The notes below the pieces were generated by a model, which saw nothing but the letters and a program-made list of their open reading frames with translations, was not told where the DNA came from and searched no databases. This document shows, one piece after another, positions 36,701 to 45,576 of a stretch of DNA of 64,000 bases; positions within the stretch are counted from its first letter, which is position 1; every line of letters begins with the position of its first letter. A program made the translations under genes and the position numbers. The stretch is taken from NCBI RefSeq assembly GCF_000934545.1, contig NZ_CP010554.1, positions 2,870,612-2,934,611 on the forward strand. The letters run 5' to 3'. The stretch comes from Rugosibacter aromaticivorans. GTDB lineage: Bacteria > Pseudomonadota > Gammaproteobacteria > Burkholderiales > Rhodocyclaceae.

Positions 36701-37321
36701 ATGACCTCACTTGCGGCCTTCATGCGTCCGTGCCTGCTGCTATTGTCACTCTTTCTGCTACTGCCCGGCTTCGTATCTGTGGTGCTCGCAGGCAGCATTG
36801 AAGCACAGCGGGCAAGCATTGCGTCAGGTGAGGAAAGTTACACACTCACCGCCGAATTCAACATTGATCTTGGCCGCCGCCTGGACGACGTTGTGACTCA
36901 CGGCATCCCGCTTTACTTTGATTTTGAAGCGGTGCTCGAGCGGCCCAGAAAATACTGGAGCAACGAGCACATCGCCACGCGCAATCTGACCTATCGCCTG
37001 AGTTACCACGGGCTCACACGCCAATATCGCGTAGCTCGCGTAGCTCAAGGCGCCCAAGAAGGCAGTAGTAGTTTGTATCAAAGCTTCAACACGCTGAATG
37101 AGGCCTTGCGTGTTTTGGCGCGCGTCCATGCGCTACCCCTCGTTGAACGACGTGCTATCACTCCAGGCGAAACGTATATCGCCCGCGTGCGTTTATCGCT
37201 TGACCACAGCCAATTGCCCAAGCCATTTCAGATCGACGCCATCACCGACAACGACTGGCGCATCGACGCCAAAACCTTGCAGTGGCAATTTACCGCCCCC
37301 TCGACAGGGGCCGCTCCATGA
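36701..37321 (+). CDS. DUF4390 domain protein, exported
   Basis: 206 residues from 36701; an ATG at 36722 is also possible, and neither has a strong ribosome site. A signal peptide (MRPCLLLLSLFLLLPGFVSV) leads to a domain with TAEFNIDLGRRLDDVVTHGIPLYFD, YHGLTRQYRVAR and SFNTLNEALRVLARV, the DUF4390 pattern. The family has no known function but in betaproteobacteria sits between rsmB and ntrY, as here. Its stop overlaps the ntrY start (ATGA), so it may be coupled to the sensor and could act as its periplasmic partner; that is inference. Confidence 0.88.
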   Translation: MTSLAAFMRPCLLLLSLFLLLPGFVSVVLAGSIEAQRASIASGEESYTLTAEFNIDLGRRLDDVVTHGIPLYFDFEAVLERPRKYWSNEHIATRNLTYRLSYHGLTRQYRVARVAQGAQEGSSSLYQSFNTLNEALRVLARVHALPLVERRAITPGETYIARVRLSLDHSQLPKPFQIDAITDNDWRIDAKTLQWQFTAPSTGAAP

Positions 37322-39495
37322 AGCTGGCGCTCATACTGGCGGCAGCTTTAGCGGCGGTGCTGCTTTTTTTGCTGGCATTCACCTCGGGCAACACTGCCTT
37401 CTTTGCGCAGTATTACCCCTGGCTGTTGGCATTTAATGGGCTCGCCGCACTGGGTATGCTGGTCATGGTCACTGTCCAACTCATCCGCTTGCGGCGCGAC
37501 TTTAAAGCAGGCATTTTTGGCGCACGCCTCAAATCGCGCCTGCTGGTTATGCTGGCCTTGATGGCCGTGCTGCCGGGTGCGCTGGTGTATGCCGTCTCCA
37601 TGCAATTTGCCGTTAACAGCATCGACTCCTGGTTTGATGTGCGGGTTGACCAGGCGTTAGAAGGCGGGCTGGAACTCGGCCGTAGCGTGCTCGATAATCT
37701 GCAAGACGATTTACTGGAAAAGACACACCGGGCCGCCTTGGAACTCGGCGATGGCCAGACGCCACCAAGTCAGTTCAACCATCTGCGCGAACAAATGGAT
37801 GTCGACACTGCCACATTGCTGACGCTCTCCGGCCAGGTTGTCACCAGCAGTGCAGATGACTTGCACAACCTCTTGCCACCGCTGCCCAGCATCAGCCAAC
37901 TACGCAGCGCACGCAACGGGCGCGGCATGGCGTTCGTTAGTGAAGATAACGAAGGCTTGATGATCCGCACCCTCGTACCGGTGGTTGCCCACACGACACA
38001 TTTGCTCGAATTTGAACCACGCATTCTGCAATTGACCCAACGGGTTCCTCCGGCGATTGCTAAAAATGCCAGCAATGTTGAAGCCGGTTACCGCAATTAT
38101 CAAGAACTGCAATTAGGACGCAGTGGCCTCAAGCGCATCTACACGCTGACCTTGACGCTCACCTTGATGTTGGCCTTGTTCGCAGCTGTAGCACTGGCGT
38201 TTCTTCTCGCAGAACACTTAGCGCAACCTCTGCTGATTCTGGCTGAGGGCACTCGCGCAGTCTCCGCGGGCGATTTCACCCCGCGCACCATCATTGAAAC
38301 CTCCGATGAACTGGGGCTTTTGACACGTTCGTTCAACAACATGACCCGCCAATTAAGCGACGCCCGTGCAGAAGCCAATCTTCATCGGGAAAAAACCGAA
38401 GCCGCACAAGCCTATCTGGAAAGTGTGCTGGGCAATTTATCTGCGGGCGTGCTTGCTTTCAGCCCTGATCTTCATTTGCGCGCAGCGAATCGTGGGGCAC
38501 TGACCATTTTGCAGGATGAACTGGTGGCATTTGAAAAAATACCGCTCGCTGACTGGCCGCGTCATCAAGCACTTGCTACCGCCATCATCGATCGCTTTAC
38601 CCGGTACGGCGAAGAATGGCAGCAGCAACTCGACCTTAATCACGACAATCATGCACCGCAAACGCTGCTCATACGCGGTACTGCGCTACCTACCACCGGT
38701 GGTGGCGGGTTTGTCGTGGTGTTTGACGACATCACGCGCTTGATCTCGGCGCAACGCTCTGCCGCCTGGGCTGAAGTTGCGCAACGTCTGGCGCATGAAA
38801 TAAAAAACCCGCTCACGCCCATTCAGCTATCTGCTGAACGGTTACAAATGAAGCTCAGCGCTGCGCTGGATGGTCCTTCCCGCGCGCTACTTGAACGCGC
38901 TACCAACACCATCATTACTCAAGTAGAAGCGCTAAAAAACATGGTTAATGATTTTCGCGATTACGCCCGCACACCACCCCCACAGCGCACCGTGGTGAAT
39001 TTACGTGCGCTGGTTATCGATGTGCTGGCCCTGTACGAAAATACACCGATCCAATTCACCGTATCACCAGCGCACCCCGAAGGTATCGAGAAGCCAGTCT
39101 CTTTGCGGGAAAGTGCCCTTGGGGTGCCGACTTTTTTTAATGTTCTCGCCGATGCCAATCAGCTGCGCCAAGTGCTGCACAATCTATTCGCCAATGCGCA
39201 AGATGCGTTGGCGAATATCGCCCGGCCGCGCATCGATATTCGCATCGAACAAGACAACCACCGCGTGCGTCTCACCCTGCACGATAACGGCGCAGGCTTT
39301 TCACCCCAAATGCTGGCACGCGCGTTTGAACCCTATGTAACCACCAAAACCAAGGGCACGGGCTTGGGCTTGGCGATTGTGAAAAAAATCATTGATGACC
39401 ACGGCGGAGAAATCCGCCTGGCCAACCACGATGGCGGCGGTGAAGTCAGCTTGTGGCTGCTGATCGCTGGTGATAAACAGACAACCACAGGATAG
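37318..39495 (+). CDS. ntrY: NtrY-type membrane sensor histidine kinase
   Basis: 725 residues from the ATG at 37318 (overlapping the DUF4390 stop). Helices at about 3-70 and 95-115 flank a cytoplasmic loop; a periplasmic region runs to a helix near 278-305; then come HAMP (LAEGTRAVSAGDFTPR), PAS, HisKA with His493 in RLAHEIKNPLTPIQL, and an ATPase domain with GTGLGLAIVKKIIDDHGG. Residues about 581-607 (HPEGIEKPVSLRESALGVPT region) are encoded by a long-form copy of the dispersed repeat and add about 20 residues just before the N box (ANQLRQVLHNLFANAQDAL). The kinase pairs with the ntrX gene 2 bases downstream. Confidence 0.93.
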   Translation: MKLALILAAALAAVLLFLLAFTSGNTAFFAQYYPWLLAFNGLAALGMLVMVTVQLIRLRRDFKAGIFGARLKSRLLVMLALMAVLPGALVYAVSMQFAVNSIDSWFDVRVDQALEGGLELGRSVLDNLQDDLLEKTHRAALELGDGQTPPSQFNHLREQMDVDTATLLTLSGQVVTSSADDLHNLLPPLPSISQLRSARNGRGMAFVSEDNEGLMIRTLVPVVAHTTHLLEFEPRILQLTQRVPPAIAKNASNVEAGYRNYQELQLGRSGLKRIYTLTLTLTLMLALFAAVALAFLLAEHLAQPLLILAEGTRAVSAGDFTPRTIIETSDELGLLTRSFNNMTRQLSDARAEANLHREKTEAAQAYLESVLGNLSAGVLAFSPDLHLRAANRGALTILQDELVAFEKIPLADWPRHQALATAIIDRFTRYGEEWQQQLDLNHDNHAPQTLLIRGTALPTTGGGGFVVVFDDITRLISAQRSAAWAEVAQRLAHEIKNPLTPIQLSAERLQMKLSAALDGPSRALLERATNTIITQVEALKNMVNDFRDYARTPPPQRTVVNLRALVIDVLALYENTPIQFTVSPAHPEGIEKPVSLRESALGVPTFFNVLADANQLRQVLHNLFANAQDALANIARPRIDIRIEQDNHRVRLTLHDNGAGFSPQMLARAFEPYVTTKTKGTGLGLAIVKKIIDDHGGEIRLANHDGGGEVSLWLLIAGDKQTTTG
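39058..39138 (+). repeat. Long-form dispersed repeat inside ntrY
   Basis: Left half ACCGTATCACCAGCG joined to CACCCCGAAGG; a spacer of about 34 bases; then CCCTTGGGGTG and right half CCGACTTTTTTT. GCACCCC and GGGGTGC can pair across the spacer. Sense to the gene and open in frame. Confidence 0.78.
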
Positions 39496-39497
39496 AT

Positions 39498-40733
39498 ATG
39501 TCAAAAATACTCATAGTCGATGATGAAATTGGCATTCGCGAGTTGCTCTCAGAAATTCTTCGCGATGAAGGCTATGACGTTGTGCTCGCAGAAAATGCTG
39601 CCAGCGCCAAAGTAGCGCGCGCTGGGGCGCAACCCGATTTGATCCTCCTCGATATCTGGATGCCAGAAGTCGACGGCATCAGTCTGCTCAAAGAATGGGC
39701 GGCTCATGGCCAGCTCAATGTGCCCGTGGTGATGATGTCCGGCCATGCCACGATTGATACAGCAGTAGAAGCCACGCGCATCGGCGCGCTGGATTTTCTG
39801 GAAAAGCCCATCGGCATGCAAAAGCTGTTGCAGACCGTAAAAAAATCGCTCGAGCGGGGCAGCCGAAAACACCGCAGCGGGCTATCGCTCGCGGCCTTTA
39901 CCCGCCCCGGTGCGTTGCGTGATTTAAAACGGCGCTTCGAGCAATTGCTCTCCAGCAGCCCTTTGCTCCTGCTGCGCTCCGCTCCTGGCGGCATCGTTGA
40001 GCTTGTCGCCCTCACCGCGCAAGCCGCCAACAAGCCCTTGCTTGATCTGTCGAATGAAGTCGAGCCGCTCGAATTAGAAAAGCTTGAATCGCTCGCCGAT
40101 GGCTTGTTATGGTGCGAAGAGTTGGCACGGCTAAACCGTTTGCAGCAAAAAAATCTGTGCTTTGCCGCCGAACGATTAACTAAATATCGGTTGCGCCTGG
40201 TTGTTGGCACCACGCATGACGCGGCTAGCCTAGTGACGCACGGATGGGAAGAAAGCGACGTCAACCGCCTGTTCGAGTCTGTACTGGGTGTGCCCGCACT
40301 GGCTGAACTAAAAGAAGAAGTGCCCGACATTGCCACGCATTTGTTGAGTTTTTTGGCCGAAGAAGAAGCTGTTCCCCTGCGCCGCTTTTCCACCGGGGCG
40401 TTAAATACCTTGCGCCATCATTCGTGGGCCGAGGGCTACCCAGCCCTTCGCGCGGCGGTGAAATCACTTGCGGTGGCAGCGCTCAGCGAAGAAATTTCTG
40501 CCGAAGAAGTGCGTCAGCTTCTCGCCCCCGCAGGCGAGCCAGGCCAATTAAGACAACAACTAGCCCCAGAAATCATCCAGCAACCCTTACGCGAAGCGCG
40601 AGAAGCCTTCGAGCGCATTTACTTCGGACACCATCTCGCGCAAGTGGATGGCAATATGGTGCGTCTGGCAGAAAAAACCGGGCTGGAGCGCACACATCTT
40701 TATCGCAAACTTAAAGACCTCGGCTTGCGCTAG
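39498..40733 (+). CDS. ntrX: NtrX-type response regulator with a degenerate AAA+ domain
   Basis: 411 residues. The receiver domain is intact: Asp8/Asp9 in LIVDDEIGIRELL, phospho-acceptor Asp52 in LILLDIWMPEVDG, and Lys in FLEKPIGMQKLL. The C-terminal Fis-type helix-turn-helix is also clear (GNMVRLAEKTGLERTHLYRKLKDLGLR). The middle should be a sigma-54-activating AAA+ domain, but no Walker A (GxxxxGK), GAFTGA loop or Walker B was found; instead it reads SSPLLLLRSAPGGIVELVAL and LADGLLWCEELARL. It is unlikely to bind ATP or remodel sigma-54 polymerase, and may act as a DNA-binding repressor or sigma-70 regulator (inference). Confidence 0.88.
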   Translation: MSKILIVDDEIGIRELLSEILRDEGYDVVLAENAASAKVARAGAQPDLILLDIWMPEVDGISLLKEWAAHGQLNVPVVMMSGHATIDTAVEATRIGALDFLEKPIGMQKLLQTVKKSLERGSRKHRSGLSLAAFTRPGALRDLKRRFEQLLSSSPLLLLRSAPGGIVELVALTAQAANKPLLDLSNEVEPLELEKLESLADGLLWCEELARLNRLQQKNLCFAAERLTKYRLRLVVGTTHDAASLVTHGWEESDVNRLFESVLGVPALAELKEEVPDIATHLLSFLAEEEAVPLRRFSTGALNTLRHHSWAEGYPALRAAVKSLAVAALSEEISAEEVRQLLAPAGEPGQLRQQLAPEIIQQPLREAREAFERIYFGHHLAQVDGNMVRLAEKTGLERTHLYRKLKDLGLR

Positions 40734-40853
40734 CCCGACCTTTACTCGTTATGAAGCAGCGTTACGCTCGGGCTGCGGAGGCGTGTCGTTGTCGATTCAC
40801 TGCAGTTTCACTGTAGTGCGATAATTCGGCCTTTCCCTTGCTGAAATTTTTCC

Positions 40854-41924
40854 ATGACCCGCCCCCAAAACGATACTTTTTTGCGCGCACTGTTACGCGA
40901 ACCTGTGACCCATACGCCAGTCTGGCTCATGCGCCAGGCCGGACGATACCTGCCGGAATACAACGAAACGCGGCGGCGGGCGGGCAGCTTTCTTAACTTG
41001 TGCAAAAATCCTCAGCTAGCCTGCGAAGTCACTCTGCAGCCATTGGCACGCTTTGATCTGGATGCGGCGATTTTGTTTTCAGACATTTTGACCGTGCCCG
41101 ATGCCATGGGTTTGGGGCTTTACTTTGCCGAGGGCGAAGGGCCAAAGTTCGAGCGCCCCCTACGCAACGAATGGGAAATTCGCGATCTCACCGCGCCAGA
41201 TCCAAACGTCCATTTGCGCTACGTGATGGATGCTGTCGCTGAAATTCGTCGTGCCTTGGGTAATAGCGTGCCCCTGATTGGTTTTTCTGGCAGTCCTTGG
41301 ACGCTGGCTTGTTATATGGTGGAAGGCGGAGCCTCGGCTGACTATCGCACCATCAAAACCATGTTGTACGATCGGCCTGATTTACTCCATCGTATTCTTG
41401 ATGTCACCGCCACAGCGGTAGTGAACTACCTGAATGCGCAAATTGAATCCGGCGCCCAAGCCGTGATGATTTTCGATTCTTGGGGTGGGGTGTTATCGCA
41501 CGCAGCCTATCACGAATTCTCGCTCGCTTACATGCGGCGCATTCTTGCCGACCTCAAGCGGTCGCATGATGGCCAGCGCGTGCCATGTATTGTATTTACC
41601 AAAGGTGGCGGCCAATGGCTGGAAGCCATTGCGGATACAGGATGCGACGCCATCGGGCTGGATTGGACCACCCATTTGGGCGAAGCCCGCGCTCGCGTAG
41701 GAAATCGCGTGGCCTTGCAGGGTAATCTAGATCCTATGGCGTTGTTTGCATCGCCCGATAAAGTGGCTGCCCAAGCGCACCGCGTGATGAGCCAATTTGG
41801 CGAGGGCACGGGCCACGTGTTTAATTTGGGCCATGGCATTTCACAATTTACCCCGCCTGAAAATGTCAGCGTCTTAATTCATGCGGTGCACAACTATCCT
41901 CTACAAGGGTCTTCAGCCGATTGA
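40854..41924 (+). CDS. hemE: Uroporphyrinogen decarboxylase
   Basis: 356 residues. It removes the four acetate carboxyl groups of uroporphyrinogen III in haem synthesis. The N-terminal signature [17 protein letters not shown], the [17 protein letters not shown] region with the catalytic Asp, [17 protein letters not shown] and [13 protein letters not shown] are all present, and the end [16 protein letters not shown] is typical. Length is normal. It is followed by the DnaA-box-rich gap. Confidence 0.97.
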   Translation: MTRPQNDTFLRALLREPVTHTPVWLMRQAGRYLPEYNETRRRAGSFLNLCKNPQLACEVTLQPLARFDLDAAILFSDILTVPDAMGLGLYFAEGEGPKFERPLRNEWEIRDLTAPDPNVHLRYVMDAVAEIRRALGNSVPLIGFSGSPWTLACYMVEGGASADYRTIKTMLYDRPDLLHRILDVTATAVVNYLNAQIESGAQAVMIFDSWGGVLSHAAYHEFSLAYMRRILADLKRSHDGQRVPCIVFTKGGGQWLEAIADTGCDAIGLDWTTHLGEARARVGNRVALQGNLDPMALFASPDKVAAQAHRVMSQFGEGTGHVFNLGHGISQFTPPENVSVLIHAVHNYPLQGSSAD

Positions 41925-42307
41925 TTTTGCAGTCCCTTGCGAGACAATCAAATCGGTCTGAAGCCTGCTTGAAAAGCCCACCAGGCAAGCCACTAAAGCC
42001 ACCCAAAATTAGCCTGTCATGGTTGACTTATGCACAAAAACAACGAACGGGTGGTATTGAGCGCCACTGAATGGAAGCGTCCTAGAAAATTAATTAACTT
42101 ATTGTTTTAAAACACATTTATTTTGATCAAATTTTGCACAAATAAGTCAATTGCCTTACAGAACCATGGCTTGAGTGTTTTCCTGGGTGTTTACTCACAA
42201 AGTTATCCACAGTTTTTGTGGGTAAGAATTTTTCTCCATTACTACAGCCAGTTGCAACACTTTAGCAACATTTTTTCGAGCTATCGCAAGCAACTGATTG
42301 ATGCAAT
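41925..42307. other. oriC: Candidate replication origin or DnaA-box cluster between hemE and priA
   Basis: 383 bases without a gene. Two exact TTATNCACA boxes occur: TTATGCACA at 42028-42036 and TTATCCACA at 42203-42211. Three one-mismatch boxes lie nearby: TTTTGCACA at 42132-42140, TTACTCACA at 42191-42199, and the inverted TGTGGGTAA at 42217-42225. Between them runs an AT-rich stretch (about 42086-42136). DnaA boxes and an AT-rich element are hallmarks of bacterial origins, and in Caulobacter the origin lies beside hemE. The usual betaproteobacterial origin is near dnaA, outside this window, so this may instead be a secondary DnaA-binding cluster. Confidence 0.5.
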
Positions 42308-44317
42308 ATGAGCATCGTCCGCGTCGCCCTCGATCTGCCTCTACTCCGATTGTTTGATTATCTGGCGCCCGGGGCAAGTGCCAGCGATATTGGCTACCGC
42401 GTTAGCGTGCCCTTTGGTCGGAGCTTGCGCATGGGTGTCATTGTCGATTGGATAGCAACCAGTGAACAGCCGGTAGATAAGTTAAAGCCGGTCACGGCAA
42501 TTTTGCGCGACATACCGCCTTTACCCACCGACTGGCTGGCGTTGTGTGAATTTTGCGCGCGCTACTACCAAGCACCGCTTGGTGAAGTCATGGCGTTTGC
42601 ATTGCCCCCTATGCTTCGGCGCGGCAAACACCCTCGCCCCCAAAAGGCAAAAAAAGATCTAAATGCTGTATCAGCCAAACACGAATCTAAACCAGCTTCG
42701 ACTGTTTGTTTGCCTTCCTTGTTAGCTGCACAACAAGCCGCTGTCGAACAGATTGTCAGCACAACGGCCTTTCAAACCTTTTTGCTGCATGGGGTTACCG
42801 GCAGCGGCAAGACCGAAGTGTATTTACGCGCCATAGAGGCAACCTTAGCGCAGGGGAGGCAAGCGTTGATGCTGGTGCCTGAAATTGCACTCACACCGCA
42901 ACTTGAAAGTCGCGTACGGGCGCGCTTGCCGCACGCCCATTTGGTGGTTGCCAACAGCAGTGTGGCTGATGCCGCCCGCGCCCGTGGGTTTCTTGATGCG
43001 CTCACCGGAAACGCTGAGATTGTGCTCGGTACGCGGCTGGCGATATTTACCCCCCTGCCCCGCTTGCGGCTGATTATTGTGGACGAGGAGCACGATGCCT
43101 CATTCAAACAGCAAGACGGTGTGCGTTATTCGGCGCGCGATCTGGCCATTTGGCGGGCGCATCAACAAAACTGCCCGATTGTTCTTGGCTCGGCCACCCC
43201 GTCACTGGAAAGTTTTCATCATGCTTTAGCCGGACGCTATCACATGTTAACCCTGCCGCTCCGCGCTGTTGCTGAAGCACCGCCCATCGTGCGCACCATC
43301 GATACGCGCCGCGAAAAATTACAAGAAGGCTTAAGTGTTGCGCTCATTAACGCACTCGAACAACGACTAGGCCGTGGCGAACAAAGCCTGGTGTTTCTGA
43401 ATCGACGCGGCTACGCCCCGGTGCTGGCATGCCCTGCCTGTGGCTGGATTTCCCGCTGTCAGCATTGCGCTGCCAATCTGGTGGTGCATCTGGCAGATAA
43501 ACATTTGCGCTGCCATCATTGCGGGTTTGAGACCGCGATTCCTCACGCCTGCCCGGATTGTGGCAATGTCGATTTGCAGCCTTTTGGACGCGGTACCCAA
43601 CGACTTGAATCGGCGTTGATCGAACGCTTTCCGCAGGCGCGTATTTTGCGTGTTGACCGTGATTCTGCGAATAGCGCTAAAAAATGGCAGGCGCTCTTGG
43701 CGAGCATTCACGCAGGTGAGGTGGATATTCTGATTGGCACCCAAATGCTGGCCAAAGGGCATGATTTCCCCAAGCTCACTTTGGTCGGCGCTGTCGGTGC
43801 GGATGCAGCACTCTTCGCGGCTGACTTTCGTGCGCCTGAACGACTCTTTGCGCAGCTCATGCAGGTGGGTGGCCGTAGCGGCCGCGCCGATCTGCCTGGT
43901 GAGGTGTTGATACAAACAGAATACCCGACCCATCCGCTCTATCAGGCACTGATTGATCATGACTACAGCCGGTTTGCACAATCTCAACTCGAGGAACGTA
44001 AAACAGCCGGCTTTCCTCCGTTCACATTCCAGGCCATGCTGCGCGCCGAAAGCCGATCCATGGGTGAGTCAGTGGCCTTTTTAGCCCAGGCCCGTGACTT
44101 TGCGCTGGCCTTCGCCGACAGCTATATCACGCTGTACGAACCCGTACCGATGCGTCTGCATCGGCTGATGGCGCTGGAACGCGCTCAGTTGCTGGTGGAA
44201 TCTGATAACCGCCCGGCGTTGCAGCATTTTCTGGCACAATGGCAAACTGCGCTTTACACCTTAAAACGCCCCCGCACGCTGCGCTGGCATGTGGACGTCG
44301 ATCCACTCGAGTTCTAG
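42308..44317 (+). CDS. priA: Primosomal protein N' (PriA helicase)
   Basis: 669 residues. PriA restarts stalled replication forks. The N-terminal DNA-binding domain (RVALDLPLLRLFDYLAPGA) is followed by the helicase core with Walker A GVTGSGKTEVYLRAIEA, DEEHDASFKQQDGVRYSARD and GSATPSLESFHHA. The zinc-binding insert is intact (CPACGWISRCQHCAANLVVH; CHHCGFETAIPHACPDCG). IGTQMLAKGHDFPKLTLVG is present, and the C-terminal part is complete. Shorter than the 730 of E. coli but normal for the class. Confidence 0.96.
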   Translation: MSIVRVALDLPLLRLFDYLAPGASASDIGYRVSVPFGRSLRMGVIVDWIATSEQPVDKLKPVTAILRDIPPLPTDWLALCEFCARYYQAPLGEVMAFALPPMLRRGKHPRPQKAKKDLNAVSAKHESKPASTVCLPSLLAAQQAAVEQIVSTTAFQTFLLHGVTGSGKTEVYLRAIEATLAQGRQALMLVPEIALTPQLESRVRARLPHAHLVVANSSVADAARARGFLDALTGNAEIVLGTRLAIFTPLPRLRLIIVDEEHDASFKQQDGVRYSARDLAIWRAHQQNCPIVLGSATPSLESFHHALAGRYHMLTLPLRAVAEAPPIVRTIDTRREKLQEGLSVALINALEQRLGRGEQSLVFLNRRGYAPVLACPACGWISRCQHCAANLVVHLADKHLRCHHCGFETAIPHACPDCGNVDLQPFGRGTQRLESALIERFPQARILRVDRDSANSAKKWQALLASIHAGEVDILIGTQMLAKGHDFPKLTLVGAVGADAALFAADFRAPERLFAQLMQVGGRSGRADLPGEVLIQTEYPTHPLYQALIDHDYSRFAQSQLEERKTAGFPPFTFQAMLRAESRSMGESVAFLAQARDFALAFADSYITLYEPVPMRLHRLMALERAQLLVESDNRPALQHFLAQWQTALYTLKRPRTLRWHVDVDPLEF

Positions 44318-44392
44318 TCCACGATGCCGCCACGCAGTTGACTGCGCTATCATGGTGATCCGTTTACCACGTGACATCGCGTGACACCTCCC

Positions 44393-44812
44393 ATGCCCGG
44401 CCTTGATCACACCACCCCCAACCCCACCGAAATTACCCTGCACAAAAAATCGTGCATGCTGGAAATTGCCTTTGATGATGGCAGCCATTTTCAGTTACCG
44501 GCTGAATTTCTTCGTGTGTATAGTCCTTCTGCTGAAGTGCGCGGCCACGGCAAAGGACAGGAAACACTGCAAACGGGAAAGCACGACGTGGCGATTCTGG
44601 CACTCGAACCGGTTGGCAGCTATGGCATTAAGCCCACGTTCTCAGATGGCCACAATAGCGGCATTTTCTCCTGGGACGTGCTGCATTACCTGGGTGCCAA
44701 CCAGCCTGCACTGTGGGCCGATTATCTTGAACGCCTAGCGGCTGCGGGGGCGAGCCGTGACGCATCGACACCAAAAATACCACCCAATACCGGATGCGGC
44801 AGCCACCGGTGA
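44393..44812 (+). CDS. DUF971-family protein
   Basis: 139 residues from the ATG at 44393 (MPGLDHTTPNPTEITLHKKS), preferred over a GTG at 44381 because relatives start at this point. The DUF971 core includes FQLPAEFLRVYSPSAEVRGH, AILALEPVGSYGIKPTFSDGH and GIFSWDVLHYLG. The domain is also found at the N-terminus of gamma-butyrobetaine hydroxylase and in some Fe-S assembly proteins; no function is settled for stand-alone members. It precedes ubiE by 9 bases. Confidence 0.9.
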   Translation: MPGLDHTTPNPTEITLHKKSCMLEIAFDDGSHFQLPAEFLRVYSPSAEVRGHGKGQETLQTGKHDVAILALEPVGSYGIKPTFSDGHNSGIFSWDVLHYLGANQPALWADYLERLAAAGASRDASTPKIPPNTGCGSHR

Positions 44813-44821
44813 CAAAAACTC

Positions 44822-45565
44822 ATGACTAAAACTCACTTCGGATTTGAGACCGTCGACGAACACAGCAAGGCGCAACGCGTCGCCGGGGTGTTCTCATCCG
44901 TTGCGGCGAAATATGACATCATGAACGATCTCATGTCCTTCGGCCTGCACCGCGTATGGAAAAAATTCGCCATTGACATCGCCGCACCGCGCCCGGGCGA
45001 GCGTGTGCTGGATGTCGCGGGTGGCACGGCGGATCTTTCTTTAGCCTTTGCACGCCGCGTGGGTACGCAAACCGAAACCGGCGGGCAGGTATGGCTCACA
45101 GACATCAATAACGCCATGCTCAGCGTGGGGCGTGATCGCCTGCTGGACGCAGGGATCATTGCGCCCGTGGCGCAATGCGATGCCGAAAAATTGCCGTTCC
45201 CTGATGGTTATTTCGATATCGTTACCGTAGCCTTTGGCTTGCGCAACATGACACATAAAGAGCAGGCGCTGTCCGAGATGTTGCGTATATTGCGACCCGG
45301 AGGGCGGCTGCTGGTACTGGAATTTTCCAAGGTATGGGCGCCGCTGGAAAAAATTTACGATGCTTATTCATTCAAGCTGCTCCCCTGGCTCGGCGAGAAA
45401 ATCGCCGGTGATGCGGCGTCATATCGCTATTTAGCCGAATCCATCCGCATGCACCCCGATCAAGCAGCGCTCAAAGCCATGATGGAACAAGTTGGCTTTG
45501 AACGGGTCGACATCTTCAATCTCACGGCGGGCGTGGTTGCCTTGCATCGTGGATACAAATTTTAA
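44822..45565 (+). CDS. ubiE: Demethylmenaquinone/2-polyprenyl-benzoquinol C-methyltransferase
   Basis: 247 residues. It performs the C-methylation step of ubiquinone and menaquinone synthesis. The opening [20 protein letters not shown] and [20 protein letters not shown] are diagnostic of UbiE; the SAM motif is [37 protein letters not shown] and [20 protein letters not shown] follow. Two further genes downstream, the Tim44-like gene and ubiJ, form the expected cluster. Confidence 0.97.
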   Translation: MTKTHFGFETVDEHSKAQRVAGVFSSVAAKYDIMNDLMSFGLHRVWKKFAIDIAAPRPGERVLDVAGGTADLSLAFARRVGTQTETGGQVWLTDINNAMLSVGRDRLLDAGIIAPVAQCDAEKLPFPDGYFDIVTVAFGLRNMTHKEQALSEMLRILRPGGRLLVLEFSKVWAPLEKIYDAYSFKLLPWLGEKIAGDAASYRYLAESIRMHPDQAALKAMMEQVGFERVDIFNLTAGVVALHRGYKF

Positions 45566-45576
45566 AAGGACACGCA

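Noticed and set aside
40734..40853. Possible terminator or small RNA between ntrX and hemE
   Set aside because: No stable hairpin with a T-run was found in these 120 bases.
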